Origin: Aquincola agrisoli
Lineage (GTDB): Bacteria; Pseudomonadota; Gammaproteobacteria; Burkholderiales; Burkholderiaceae_C
DNA: 64,000 nt
Direction: 5' to 3'
NCBI RefSeq assembly: GCF_036621135.1
Contig: NZ_JAZIBG010000028.1
Span: 620,001 to 684,000, forward strand
Part shown: piece by piece, positions 40,344 through 49,422 of the stretch
How the letters are laid out: each line of letters opens with the position of its first letter
Numbering within the stretch: position 1 is the stretch's first letter
The notes under the pieces: model-generated
Told to the model about the DNA's origin: nothing
What the model saw: the letters and a program-made list of their open reading frames with translations, nothing else
Databases searched by the model: none
Translations under genes and position numbers: made by a program

Positions 40344-42184
40344 TGCGCGCGGCCCGCAGCCTGGCCGCGCTCGGCACGCTGGCCGCGGGGCTGGCGCTGG
40401 CCCAGGCACCCGCGCCGCAGGCCGCACCGGCGGCCGCCGGCACGCCGCCCAAGGTGCTGCGCTACGCGTTCCCCACGGCGGAGACGGGCTTCGATCCGGC
40501 GCAGGTGAGCGACCTGTACTCGCGCACCGTCACGCCGCACATCTTCGAGGCGCTGTACCAGTACGACCCGCTCGCGCGGCCGGCCAAGGTGCGCCCGCTC
40601 ACCGCCGACGGCATGCCCGAGCACAGCGCCGACTACCGCACCTGGACGGTCCGGCTCCGGCCGGGCATCTACTTCGCCGACGACCCGGCCTTCGGCGGCA
40701 AGCCGCGCGAGCTGGTCGCCGCCGACTACGTCTACACCTTCAAGCGCTTCGCCGACCCGGCCGTCAGGAGCCCGGCCTGGACCTGGCTGGCGCAGTTCGG
40801 CTTCCTCGGACTGGAGGGCCTGCGCGACGCCGCGCTGAAGGACAAGCGGCCGTTCGACTACGACACGCCGATCGAGGGACTGAAGGCGCTGGACCGCTAC
40901 ACCGTGCAGTTCAAGCTCGCCAAGCCGGCGCCCCGCTTCATCACCGGCGCGCTGGCGGGCAGCGACCTCACCGGCGCCGTCGCGCGCGAGGTGGCCGAGC
41001 GCTACGGCGCGGACATCCCGGCGCACCCGGTCGGCACCGGCCCCTTCGTGCTGAAGCAGTGGCGGCGCAGCTCGCTGATCGTGCTCGAGCGCAACCCGGC
41101 CTACCGCGACGTGCGCTATGTCGCCGAGCCTGCGCCCGACGACGCCGAGGGCCAGGCGCTGCTGGCACGCTTCAAGGGCCGCCGCCTGCCGATGATCGAC
41201 CGCGTGGAGATCTCGATCATCGAGGAGAACCAGCCGCGCTGGCTGAGCTTCCTGCAGCAGCAGGCCGACCTGATCGAGGCGCTGCCGCCCGAGTTCGTCA
41301 ACCAGGCCATGCCCAACGGCAAGCTGGCGCCGTACCTCGCGCAGCGGGGGCTGCAGGCCTACCGGAACAAGCGGTCCGACGTGACGGTGACCTTCTTCAA
41401 CATGGACCACCCCATCGTCGGCGGGTACACGCCCGACAAGGTGGCGCTGCGCCGTGCGATCGGCCTCGCGCTCGACATCGAGTCGGAGATCCGGCTGATC
41501 CGCGGCGGCCAGGCGATCCCCGCGCAAAGCCCGGTGGTGCCGAACACCTGGGGCTACGACCCCGCCTTCAAGAGCGAGAACGGCGACCACGACCCGGCAC
41601 GCGCCAAGGCCCTGCTCGACCTCTACGGCTACGTCGACCGCGACGGCGATGGCTGGCGTGACATGCCCGACGGCTCGCCGCTCCTGCTCGAGAAGGCCAC
41701 CCAGCCCGACCAGGTCAGCCGCCAGCACGACGACCTCTGGAAGCGCAACATGGACGCGATCGGCGTGCGCATCCGGTTCAAGCCCGCCAAATGGCCGGAG
41801 AACCTGAAGGCCGCGCGCGCCGGCACGCTGATGATGTGGGGCGTGGGCGGCCTGGCGGCCGACCCCGACGGGCTGGGCACCTTCCAGCGCTTCCACGGCC
41901 AGCAGATCGGCGGCCAGAACATGGCGCGCTTCAAGCTGCCGGCATTCGACGCGATCTACGACCGCCTCGACGCCATGGCCGACGGCCCCGAGCGCAATGC
42001 GCTGTTCGACGAGGCGCGCAAGCTGGCCGTGGCCTACATGCCCTACAAGGCGCACACCCACCGCATCGCCACCGACATGGCTCAGCCTTGGCTGATCGGC
42101 TACCGGCGCCCGGTCTTCTGGCAGGACTTCTGGCAGTACGTCGACATCGACGCCGCGGCGCAGCAGGCCCGCATGCAGCCGTGA
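40340..42184 (+). CDS. Family-5 ABC substrate-binding protein, copy 2
   Basis: Periplasmic binding protein of 614 aa. The start ATG 40340 overlaps the previous stop by four bases. The signal peptide MMRAARSLAALGTLAAGLALA precedes an Ala/Pro-rich spacer, then KVLRYAFPTAETGFDPAQV. It keeps the same landmarks as its neighbours: DPAFGGKPRELVAADYVYTFKRFADP, HPVGTGPFVLKQWRRSSLIVLERNPAYRD, FFNMDHPIVGGYTPDKVALRRAIG and YMPYKAHTHRIATDMAQPWLIGYRRP. It is nearer to copy 3 than to copy 1. The long reading frame that runs in from 38429 upstream is only the overlapping frame of copy 1. Confidence 0.93.
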   Translation: MMRAARSLAALGTLAAGLALAQAPAPQAAPAAAGTPPKVLRYAFPTAETGFDPAQVSDLYSRTVTPHIFEALYQYDPLARPAKVRPLTADGMPEHSADYRTWTVRLRPGIYFADDPAFGGKPRELVAADYVYTFKRFADPAVRSPAWTWLAQFGFLGLEGLRDAALKDKRPFDYDTPIEGLKALDRYTVQFKLAKPAPRFITGALAGSDLTGAVAREVAERYGADIPAHPVGTGPFVLKQWRRSSLIVLERNPAYRDVRYVAEPAPDDAEGQALLARFKGRRLPMIDRVEISIIEENQPRWLSFLQQQADLIEALPPEFVNQAMPNGKLAPYLAQRGLQAYRNKRSDVTVTFFNMDHPIVGGYTPDKVALRRAIGLALDIESEIRLIRGGQAIPAQSPVVPNTWGYDPAFKSENGDHDPARAKALLDLYGYVDRDGDGWRDMPDGSPLLLEKATQPDQVSRQHDDLWKRNMDAIGVRIRFKPAKWPENLKAARAGTLMMWGVGGLAADPDGLGTFQRFHGQQIGGQNMARFKLPAFDAIYDRLDAMADGPERNALFDEARKLAVAYMPYKAHTHRIATDMAQPWLIGYRRPVFWQDFWQYVDIDAAAQQARMQP

Positions 42185-44037
42185 CGCGCACCGCCGCCCG
42201 CCGGCTGGCGCGCCTCGTGTGCGGCCTGGCCGCGGCGCTGCTGCTGCCGCAGGCGGGCGGCGCGGCGGGGCCCGCCGCCGCCGGGGCGCCGGCCAAGGTG
42301 CTGCGCGTGGCCTTCAATTCGGCGGAGACGGGCTTCGATCCCGTCAGGATCAGCGACATCTACTCGCGCACCGTCACCGCGCACATCTTCGAGGCGCCCT
42401 ACGCCTACGACCCGCTGGCCCGGCCGGCGAAACTGCGGCCCCTGACGGCCGCGGCGCTGCCCGAGCACAGCGCCGACCACCGCCGCTGGACGGTGAAGCT
42501 GCGCCCGGGCATCCACTTCGCCGACCATCCGGCTTTCGGCGGGCGGCCGCGCGAGCTCGTTGCGCAGGACTACGTCTACACCTTCAAGCGCTTCGCCGAT
42601 CCGGCCAATGCCAGCCCGGTGTGGTCCACCCTCGAGAGCCTGGGCCTCGTCGGGCTGGCCGAACTGCGGCAGCAGGCGCTGGACGGCCGGCGGCCCTTCG
42701 CCTACGACCAGGCGATCGACGGCGTGCATGCACCGGACCGCTACACGCTGCAGTTCACGCTGCGCGAACCGCGGCCGCGCTTCGCCTCGGTGCTCGCGGC
42801 GAGCGACGTCTTCGGCGCGGTCGCGCGCGAGGTGGTCGAGCGCCATGCCGGCAGCGTCGCCGAGCACCCGGTCGGCACCGGCCCCTTCCGGCTGCGCCAG
42901 TGGCGCCGCAATTCGCTCATCGTGCTCGAGCGCAACCCCGACTTCCGCGAACTGCACTACGACGCCGAGCCCGCCGCGGACGATGCCGCCGGCCAGGCGC
43001 TGCTGGCCCGCTTCCAGGGGCGGCGCCTGCCGATGGTCGACGAGGTGCACATCACCGTCATCGAAGAGGAGCAGCCCCGCTGGCTGAGCTTCCTGAACGG
43101 CCAGATCGACGCCGTCGCGGGGGCCTACGGCTCGCTGCCCGGCAGCTTCGCCCCGACGGCCGTGCCCAACGGCCGGCTCGCGCCCCACCTGGCCCGGCGC
43201 GGCATCACCGCGCAGCGGCAGGTCAATGCCGACGTCGTCCTGACCTACTTCAACATGGAGGATCCGGTGGTCGGCGGCTACACGGCCGAGCGCGTCGCGC
43301 TGCGGCGGGCGATCGGGCTGGCGATGGACAGCCGGCGCGAGGCCCGCCTGATCCGCCGCGGCCAGGCCGTGCCCGCGCAGTCGATCGTGGTGCCGCACAC
43401 CACCGGCTACGACGCCGCGTTCAAGAGCGAGAACGGCGACCACGACCCGGTGCGCGCCAAGGCGCTGCTGGACGTCTATGGCTACACCGACCGCGACGGC
43501 GACGGCTGGCGCGAGCAGCCGGACGGCGCGCCGCTGCGGCTGCAGCTGGCGACGCAGCCCGAGCAGATCTACCGCCAGTTCGACGAGCAGTTCCGGCGCG
43601 ACATGGAGGCCATCGGCGTGCGGGTGCGCTTCGTGACCGGGCAGTGGCCCGAGCAGCTGAAGCAGGCGCGCGCGGGCAGGCTGATGATGTGGATGCTCGG
43701 CAGCAGCGCCTCGGGGCCCGACGGCCAGGATGCGCTGCAGCGCCTGCACGGGCCGCAGGCCGGCGGCCAGAACCTCGCACGCTTCAGGCTGCCGGCCTTC
43801 GACGCGGTGTACGAGCGCCTGTCCGCGCTGCCCGACGGCCCCGAGCGCGACGCGCTCTTCCTCGACGCGAAGCGGCTGTCGATTGCCTACATGCCGTACA
43901 AGGCGACGGTGCACCGGGTGAGCACCGACCTGCTGCACCCCTGGGTCGTCGGCTACCGCCGGCCGCTGTTCTGGAACGAGTGGTGGCACCGGGTCGACAT
44001 CGATGCGGCCGCCCGGGCCCGCGCGGTGCGGGAATGA
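42181..44037 (+). CDS. Family-5 ABC substrate-binding protein, copy 3
   Basis: Periplasmic binding protein of 618 aa. The start is GTG 42181, overlapping the previous stop (GTGA). The signal peptide runs VTRTAARRLARLVCGLAAAL onward to about residue 32, then KVLRVAFNSAETGFDPVRISDIYSRTV. It is collinear with copy 2 apart from small changes in the ligand-side segments, for example LNGQIDAVAGAYGSLPGSF where copy 2 has LQQQADLIEALPPEF. Such changes would allow a different ligand. Its stop is followed after 27 bases by the ECF sigma gene on the same strand. Confidence 0.93.
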   Translation: MTRTAARRLARLVCGLAAALLLPQAGGAAGPAAAGAPAKVLRVAFNSAETGFDPVRISDIYSRTVTAHIFEAPYAYDPLARPAKLRPLTAAALPEHSADHRRWTVKLRPGIHFADHPAFGGRPRELVAQDYVYTFKRFADPANASPVWSTLESLGLVGLAELRQQALDGRRPFAYDQAIDGVHAPDRYTLQFTLREPRPRFASVLAASDVFGAVAREVVERHAGSVAEHPVGTGPFRLRQWRRNSLIVLERNPDFRELHYDAEPAADDAAGQALLARFQGRRLPMVDEVHITVIEEEQPRWLSFLNGQIDAVAGAYGSLPGSFAPTAVPNGRLAPHLARRGITAQRQVNADVVLTYFNMEDPVVGGYTAERVALRRAIGLAMDSRREARLIRRGQAVPAQSIVVPHTTGYDAAFKSENGDHDPVRAKALLDVYGYTDRDGDGWREQPDGAPLRLQLATQPEQIYRQFDEQFRRDMEAIGVRVRFVTGQWPEQLKQARAGRLMMWMLGSSASGPDGQDALQRLHGPQAGGQNLARFRLPAFDAVYERLSALPDGPERDALFLDAKRLSIAYMPYKATVHRVSTDLLHPWVVGYRRPLFWNEWWHRVDIDAAARARAVRE

Positions 44038-44064
44038 ACCGCGGCATCCCCGCGTACACCGTTG

Positions 44065-44598
44065 GTGCAAGCCCCCGCCGCCTTCCGCCAGCAGTTGCTG
44101 GGCGCCATCCCGCGCCTGCGCCGCTACGCCCGTTCGCTGGTGTTCGAAGTCCACCTCGCCGACGACCTGGTGCAGACGGCCCTGGAGCGGGCGCTGGCGC
44201 ACTGGCACCAGTTCGACCAGCAGCGCGACCTGGCGATGTGGCTGCTGTCGATCCTGCACAACGCGCACCTCGACCTGCGGCGCCGGGAAGGGCGCACCAC
44301 CGCGATGGACCCCGCCGATGTGGCCGCCGAGATCGACGCCCAGGCCGTGCGCGGTGCGAGCGACCCGGGGCTGCGCATCGACCTGGAGGCCGGGCTGCGC
44401 CGCCTCTCGCACGACCAGCGCGAGATCCTGATGCTGGTGGGGGTCGAGCAGCTGAGCTATGCGGAGGCCGCCGAGCTGCTGCGCATCCCTATTGGCACGG
44501 TGATGTCGCGGCTGTCGCGCGCGCGCACCGCGCTGCGGCAGGCGCTGGACGGCCACGCGCCGGCGCCCGCGATCCCCACGCTGCGCCGCGTGATCTGA
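44065..44598 (+). CDS. ECF-type RNA polymerase sigma factor
   Basis: Sigma-70 family factor of 177 aa with regions 2 and 4 only. Region 2 is FRQQLLGAIPRLRRYARSLV to LAMWLLSILHNAHLDLRRR. Region 4 is LRRLSHDQREILMLVGVEQLSYAEAAELLRIPIGTVMSRLSRAR, a clear helix-turn-helix. The start is GTG 44065 (TTG 44062 adjoins it). The gene for a membrane protein with anti-sigma features follows after 13 bases. The target promoter is not known. Confidence 0.9.
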   Translation: MQAPAAFRQQLLGAIPRLRRYARSLVFEVHLADDLVQTALERALAHWHQFDQQRDLAMWLLSILHNAHLDLRRREGRTTAMDPADVAAEIDAQAVRGASDPGLRIDLEAGLRRLSHDQREILMLVGVEQLSYAEAAELLRIPIGTVMSRLSRARTALRQALDGHAPAPAIPTLRRVI

Positions 44599-44611
44599 TG
44601 GCCCGACGACC

Positions 44612-45433
44612 ATGACCGCCTCCTCCCCCCGTCCCGACGACACCGTGCTCGGCGCCTGGCTCGACGGCGAGCTCGATGCCGCCGAGCACGCCCGCGTGAT
44701 CGCCTGGATGGCGGAGCACCCGGAGGACGCATCGCGCGTCCAGGCCTGGGCGGCCGACCGGGATGCGCTGCGCGGCCACTTCGCGGGGGTGGCCGACGAG
44801 CCCGTGCCTGCGGCGCTGGCGCGGACGGTGTGGCGCCGGCCGCAACGCGCCGCCTGGGCCCGCGCCGCGATGGCGGCGGGCCTGTTCGCCGCCGGCGCGC
44901 TGGCGGGCGGGGGCACCGTCTGGTGGGGCCGCGGCGAAGGCGCCGCCGGCATCGCGCAGATGCAGGCCGCGCCGGCGCCCTGGGTGCAGCGGGCCGCGCT
45001 GGCGCACGGCGTGTACGTGCCCGAGCGGCGCCATCCGGTCGAGGTGCGGGCGCAGGAGGAACACTTGGCCCGCTGGCTGACGCGCCGCACCACCATCCCG
45101 GTCAAGCTGTTCGACCTGCGCGACCAGGGCTTCGAACTGATCGGCGGCCGGCTGCTGCCCGACGGCGCCAGCCCGAGCGCGCAACTGATGTATCAAGATG
45201 ACGCAGGCCAGCGCGTGACCGTCTACCTGCGCAAGCCCGACGCGGACACGCCAGCGGCGTTCCGCTACGAGCGGCAAGGGGCGCTGGGCCTCTTCTACTG
45301 GGTCGAGGCCGGCGCCGGCTACGCCCTGGCAGGCACGTTGCCGCGCGAGCGGCTGCTGTCGCTGGCCGAGGCGATCCACCGCCAGCAGCCGGCCCCGACC
45401 GCCGGCACACCTGCTTCCACACCCGGGCAATGA
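44612..45433 (+). CDS. Probable anti-sigma factor, single transmembrane helix
   Basis: Protein of 273 aa. A cytoplasmic N-terminal part (DDTVLGAWLDGELDAAEHARVIAWM) has the LDGELD pattern found at the start of many anti-sigma domains, but no HxxxCxxC zinc motif. A single helix lies near residues 86-105 (AAMAAGLFAAGALAGGGTVWW). The periplasmic part continues with VPVKLFDLRDQGFELIGGRLLPDG, which resembles the C-terminal domain of FecR-type or YlaD-type anti-sigma factors. Paired with the ECF sigma gene just upstream, which it probably holds inactive until an envelope signal. Confidence 0.8.
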   Translation: MTASSPRPDDTVLGAWLDGELDAAEHARVIAWMAEHPEDASRVQAWAADRDALRGHFAGVADEPVPAALARTVWRRPQRAAWARAAMAAGLFAAGALAGGGTVWWGRGEGAAGIAQMQAAPAPWVQRAALAHGVYVPERRHPVEVRAQEEHLARWLTRRTTIPVKLFDLRDQGFELIGGRLLPDGASPSAQLMYQDDAGQRVTVYLRKPDADTPAAFRYERQGALGLFYWVEAGAGYALAGTLPRERLLSLAEAIHRQQPAPTAGTPASTPGQ

Positions 45434-45450
45434 CGCGGCAGGGGGCTGCC

Positions 45451-45456
45451 TAGAAT
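45451..45456 (+). promoter_or_regulatory. -10 box (TAGAAT), predicted leaderless start of the AmpG-like gene
   Basis: TAGAAT within GCCTAGAATCGCC; six bases lie between it and the A of ATG 45463. It is identical in geometry and near-identical in sequence to the pyrF element. Confidence 0.55.
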
Positions 45457-45462
45457 CGCCCG

Positions 45463-47085
45463 ATGTCCGAACCCGCCTCCGCCGCCCGCGCGCGCCCCCC
45501 CCTGCAGCGCACGGCGGCGCAGCGCGTGGCCGCGTGGCACCGGCTGCTGGCGGTGACGGTCCTGGGCTTCGCCTCGGGCCTGCCGCTGGCGCTGACAGGG
45601 CAGGCGATGCAGGCCTGGCTGAGCCTCGAAGGGCTGGACGTCGCGACGATCGGCTTCCTCAGCCTGGTCGGCCTGCCCTACACCTTCAAGTTCCTGTGGG
45701 CCCCGCTGATGGACCGCTTCGAGCTGCCCTGGCTGGGGCGGCGGCGCGGCTGGCTGGTGCTGACGCAGCTGGCGCTGGCGGCCGTGCTGTGGCTGCTGGC
45801 GGACACCTCGCCGTCGGCGGCGCTGCGCACCTTCGCGCTGCTGGCCGTGCTCACGGCCTTCGTCTCGGCATCCCAGGACGTGGTGATCGACGCCTACCGC
45901 ACCGACCTGCTCGCGCCCGCCGAGCGCGGGCTGGGTTCGTCGCTGAACGTGCTCGGCTACCGGCTGGCGATGATCGTCTCGGGCGGCGTCGCGCTGATCT
46001 GGACCGACCCTGCCAACGCGCTCGCGGGCCACGGCTGGAGCTGGCCCGGCGTCTACCGGCTGATGGCCGCGTTGATGCTGGGCGCCGCCGCCGTGTCGGC
46101 GCTGCTGCTGCCGCGGCTGCCGCATGCGGCCGTGCCGCGCACGGTGGCGCGCAACGACCTGCTGGGCTTCCTCGCCGTCGTCGCGGCGGTCGCGGTGGGC
46201 GTGGTGCTGACCGACCGGGCGGCCCAGCCGCTGGCGCGCGCGCTGCTATCGCCCGTCTTCGCCGGCAGCAGCCTCGCCCCGGCGCTGCAGGCCAAGTGGG
46301 CGGAGCTGCTGGGGCTGCTGATGGGCATCGGCGTCACGCTGCCGCTGGCGGCGTGGGCGGCCCGGCGGGCCCGTTTCGAGACGCTGCTGTCGGGCCTGGC
46401 CAACTACTTCGCGCAGCCGGGCGCCGCCGCCTTCCTCGCGTTCATCGTGCTCTACAAGCTGGGCGACGCCTTCGCCGGCTCGCTGATGACGCCGTTCCTG
46501 CTCAAGGCGATGGCGTACAGCCCGGCCGAGGTCGGCGTGGTCAACAAGGTGATCGGCCTGTGGCTGACGATCGGCGGCGCGTTGCTGGGCGGCGCGCTGA
46601 TGCTGAAGCTGGGCCTGTGGCGTGCGCTGCTCGCCTTCGGGCTGCTGCAGATGGCCAGCAACCTGGGCTTCTGGTGGCTGGCCGTCCATGGCCCCGGCGT
46701 GCTGCCCGGGCTGACCCTGCCGGCCTTCGACTGGGGCGTGGTGCAGCTGGCGCAGGCGACGCGGGTCGACGGGGGGCTGCTGATGGTGATCGCCTTCGAG
46801 AACCTCTCGGGCGGCATGGGCACGGCCGCGTTCGTCGCCTTCCTGATGAGCCTGTGCAACCAGCGCTTCACCGCGACGCAGTTCGCGCTGCTGTCGGCGT
46901 TCGCGTCGGTGGGCCGGGTCTGGGTGGGGCCGCTCGCCGGCGTGCTGGCCGAGTCGATCGGCTGGGCGAGCTTCTTCCTCGTGTCCACGGTGGCCGCCGT
47001 CCCGGCGTTGATCATGCTGTGGAAGCTGCGCGCGAGCATCCGGGCACTCGAAGTGCCGGCAGGGGCCGCGGCAGCGGACGACTGA
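45463..47085 (+). CDS. ampG: AmpG-like MFS muropeptide permease
   Basis: Inner-membrane transporter of 540 aa with about 12-14 helices. AmpG landmarks are LGFASGLPLALTGQAMQAWL, GLPYTFKFLWAPLMDRF, RRRGWLVLTQLAL, FVSASQDVVIDAYRTDLL and LGSSLNVLGYRLAMIVSGG. It imports anhydro-muropeptides for peptidoglycan recycling. In bacteria with inducible beta-lactamase it is needed for induction, but no ampR/ampC-like gene lies nearby. A leaderless start is likely (no Shine-Dalgarno before ATG 45463). Confidence 0.93.
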   Translation: MSEPASAARARPPLQRTAAQRVAAWHRLLAVTVLGFASGLPLALTGQAMQAWLSLEGLDVATIGFLSLVGLPYTFKFLWAPLMDRFELPWLGRRRGWLVLTQLALAAVLWLLADTSPSAALRTFALLAVLTAFVSASQDVVIDAYRTDLLAPAERGLGSSLNVLGYRLAMIVSGGVALIWTDPANALAGHGWSWPGVYRLMAALMLGAAAVSALLLPRLPHAAVPRTVARNDLLGFLAVVAAVAVGVVLTDRAAQPLARALLSPVFAGSSLAPALQAKWAELLGLLMGIGVTLPLAAWAARRARFETLLSGLANYFAQPGAAAFLAFIVLYKLGDAFAGSLMTPFLLKAMAYSPAEVGVVNKVIGLWLTIGGALLGGALMLKLGLWRALLAFGLLQMASNLGFWWLAVHGPGVLPGLTLPAFDWGVVQLAQATRVDGGLLMVIAFENLSGGMGTAAFVAFLMSLCNQRFTATQFALLSAFASVGRVWVGPLAGVLAESIGWASFFLVSTVAAVPALIMLWKLRASIRALEVPAGAAAADD

Positions 47086-47095
47086 CCGCCCTTCC

Positions 47096-47101
47096 TAGAA
47101 T
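47096..47101 (+). promoter_or_regulatory. Candidate -10 box (TAGAAT) for the M48 peptidase gene
   Basis: TAGAAT in TTCCTAGAATCC; the predicted start is near 47108, giving a leader of about 18 bases before ATG 47126. Confidence 0.45.
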
Positions 47102-47125
47102 CCGGCCAACTTCCCACCGAACGCC

Positions 47126-48049
47126 ATGACCCAGACCTTCCGTACCGATGCCGACATCGCCGTGCCGCACGGCTGGGGCTGCCGATGCGCGCTGCACGGC
47201 CGGCGGCTCTTCACCGGCGCGCTGGTCGCGGGTGCCGCGCTGCCCGCGCTCGCGCAGCAGCGCGACCCCGAGGGCGTGCGCGGCGACGTGGGCAAGGAAT
47301 CCCAGTTCTCCAAGCTGGTGCCGGCCGAGCAGGTCGAGCAGGCCGCCGCCCAGCAGTACGAGCAGATGAAGCGCGAAGCCGCCCAGCAGCGCGCACTGGC
47401 ACCCGACAACCATCCGCAGGTGGTGCGGCTGCGCACGATCTCGCAGCGGCTGATCCCCTTCTGCGACGGCTGGAACCGCCGGGCCACCCAGTGGCGCTGG
47501 GAGGTCAACCTGATCGGCAGCCAGCAGCTCAACGCCTTCTGCATGCCGGGCGGCAAGATCGCCTTCTACTTCGGCATCCTGCAGCAGCTGCAGCTGAGCG
47601 ACGACGAGGTGGCCACCATCATGGGCCACGAGATGGCCCACGCGCTGCGCGAACACGCGCGCGAGCGCATGGGCAAGACCACCGCCACGCGGCTGGGCGC
47701 GAGCCTGCTGTCCAGCGTGCTGGGGCTGGGCGGCACGGGCGACGCCCTGCTCAACATGGGCAGCCAGCTGCTGACGCTGAAGTTCAGCCGCGACGACGAG
47801 TCCGAGGCCGACATCGTCGGCATGGACCTCGCCGCGCGCGCGGGCTACGACCCGGCGGCGGGCGTCACGCTGTGGCAAAAGATGCTGCAGGCGAGCAAGG
47901 GCGCGCCGCCGCAGTTCCTGAGCACCCACCCGGCGGGCGAGACGCGGATCCGCGACATCCAGGCCAAGCTGCCGAAGGTCCAGCCGCTCTACACCCGCGC
48001 GGCCAAGCCGCCGCGCAAGTTCGAGCCGCCGGCGCCCGGCAAGGGCTGA
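47126..48049 (+). CDS. M48-family zinc metalloprotease
   Basis: Periplasmic metalloprotease of 307 aa of the LoiP/YggG type. After a 25-residue N-terminus, a hydrophobic stretch (RLFTGALVAGAALPALAQ) gives an export signal; its length before this stretch is unusual and the true start may be later. The zinc motif is HEMAH at residues 168-172 with ESEADIVGMDLAARAGYDP supplying the third ligand. STHPAGETRI at the end is also typical. Such proteases degrade or process outer-membrane proteins. The start is preceded by a candidate -10 box. Confidence 0.9.
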   Translation: MTQTFRTDADIAVPHGWGCRCALHGRRLFTGALVAGAALPALAQQRDPEGVRGDVGKESQFSKLVPAEQVEQAAAQQYEQMKREAAQQRALAPDNHPQVVRLRTISQRLIPFCDGWNRRATQWRWEVNLIGSQQLNAFCMPGGKIAFYFGILQQLQLSDDEVATIMGHEMAHALREHARERMGKTTATRLGASLLSSVLGLGGTGDALLNMGSQLLTLKFSRDDESEADIVGMDLAARAGYDPAAGVTLWQKMLQASKGAPPQFLSTHPAGETRIRDIQAKLPKVQPLYTRAAKPPRKFEPPAPGKG

Positions 48050-48056
48050 GCCCGGC

Positions 48057-49421
48057 TCAACCGGGCAGGTGCACCATCCGCGTCAGCACCGAGCGCGCAG
48101 GGGCATGGAAGTACTCGCCCCCCTTGAGCGTCACGAAGGACTGGAAACCCGCGGGCCCTGCCGGCCAGCGCAGGCTGCCGCCCGCCGCGGTGCCGGCGAT
48201 CGCATCGGGGCCGTCGCCCTCGGCCTGCACGTTCGCCCGCTGCTGCAGGCGCTCGAACTGCATGCCGATGGCACTCTGGAAGCACATGAACTGCAGGCCC
48301 ACGCCGCCCTCCGGCAAGGCCTCCAGCGGCGCGGCCGCCAGCTCGTCGAAGGTCTGCGGCACGGTGCCGTAGCTGATGCCGCGTCGCACGATGCGTTCGT
48401 CCCGGCCCTGCCCGTCGCGCGGGTTGATGCGGCGGATGTGGGCGCTGAAGGGGCAATGCCGGCCTTCGGCATCGCCGCTGAAGTCGAAGTCGTTGACCTC
48501 GCCCGGGCGCCCCGTGTCCGCCGCGCCCGGCGGCTGCAGCGGCGAGCCGTCGGGGTAGCGGCCGACCATCAGCGCCCCGGCCCGCGCCGCGTCGCCGCGC
48601 GCATCGGGGTGGGTCTGCGCCAGGGCCCGCAGCGCGCGGTGGAAACCGCGCACGTCCTGCTCGAGCTTGCGCCAGACCAGGTAGCTGCCGAAGGCCTGCG
48701 CACCGCCGGCCGCGTCGGGCGCCAGCACCAGCGACAGCGGCGCCGACGGGTCGTGGTGCACGTGGGCGGCCGCACCCTCCAAGTCTTCCGCCAGATCCTC
48801 CTCGAAGAACAGCGGCTGGCTGCGGCCATCGGCGAAACCGAAATGCTCCACGAACCGGTAGGCCGGCAGCAGGCCATCGCGGTGCTTGCGCTGGTGCGCC
48901 TGGCCCTGCTCCACGGACCAGTGTGCGATGCCGTCGAGGCTGGCGACCAGCCGCGCCTGCTCCTGCTGCAGCCGCGGCGCCTCGGCATGCGCCAGCAGCA
49001 CCATGGCGTGCAGCTCGTGCTGCAGGTCGGCGTCCCAGGTGTCGGGCGACGGGTCGCCCAGGCGCTGCGCCGCGGCGCGCATGCCGGCCTGGAACGCCGG
49101 ATCGGCCGGCTGCAGCGCCTGCGGCACGCCGAGGTGGCGATAGCCCGCGGCACTGAGGTAGAAGCCCCAGAACGGGGCCGCCCCCGGCAGTTCGTAGGCG
49201 TTGCCGCCTGCGAACTGCACCGCGGCGGTCTCCACCCAGCCGCCGAACGCGCTGACCCAGCGCCTCGCCTCGCGCGGCGCGCAGTGGAAGCGCAGCAGGA
49301 TCAACGCACAGCGCTCGCGGCCGTGGCCGCGCAGGATGTTGCCCTGCAGGTCGCGCAGCAGGGGCTGCAGCCTTGCATCGGCACGCGATGCACGGCCCTC
49401 GGGCATCCGGCCGGACGCCAC
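48057..49421 (-). CDS. DyP-type heme peroxidase
   Basis: Dye-decolourising peroxidase-superfamily protein of 454 aa. The GXXDG motif is GFADG at 195-199 with the distal Asp198. The heme-side segment is HCPFSAHIRRINPRDGQGRDERIVRRGISYG, with a proximal-type His328 and a nearby distal Arg. It has LQGNILRGHGRERCALILLRF at the N-terminus, as in the longer class. No signal peptide or Tat motif is seen, so it is probably cytosolic or exported by another route. The start is GTG 49421, one base after the stop of the 109-aa protein gene (ATG 49406 is also possible). No encapsulin gene is near. Confidence 0.9.
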   Translation of the reverse strand: MASGRMPEGRASRADARLQPLLRDLQGNILRGHGRERCALILLRFHCAPREARRWVSAFGGWVETAAVQFAGGNAYELPGAAPFWGFYLSAAGYRHLGVPQALQPADPAFQAGMRAAAQRLGDPSPDTWDADLQHELHAMVLLAHAEAPRLQQEQARLVASLDGIAHWSVEQGQAHQRKHRDGLLPAYRFVEHFGFADGRSQPLFFEEDLAEDLEGAAAHVHHDPSAPLSLVLAPDAAGGAQAFGSYLVWRKLEQDVRGFHRALRALAQTHPDARGDAARAGALMVGRYPDGSPLQPPGAADTGRPGEVNDFDFSGDAEGRHCPFSAHIRRINPRDGQGRDERIVRRGISYGTVPQTFDELAAAPLEALPEGGVGLQFMCFQSAIGMQFERLQQRANVQAEGDGPDAIAGTAAGGSLRWPAGPAGFQSFVTLKGGEYFHAPARSVLTRMVHLPG

Positions 49422-49422
49422 C

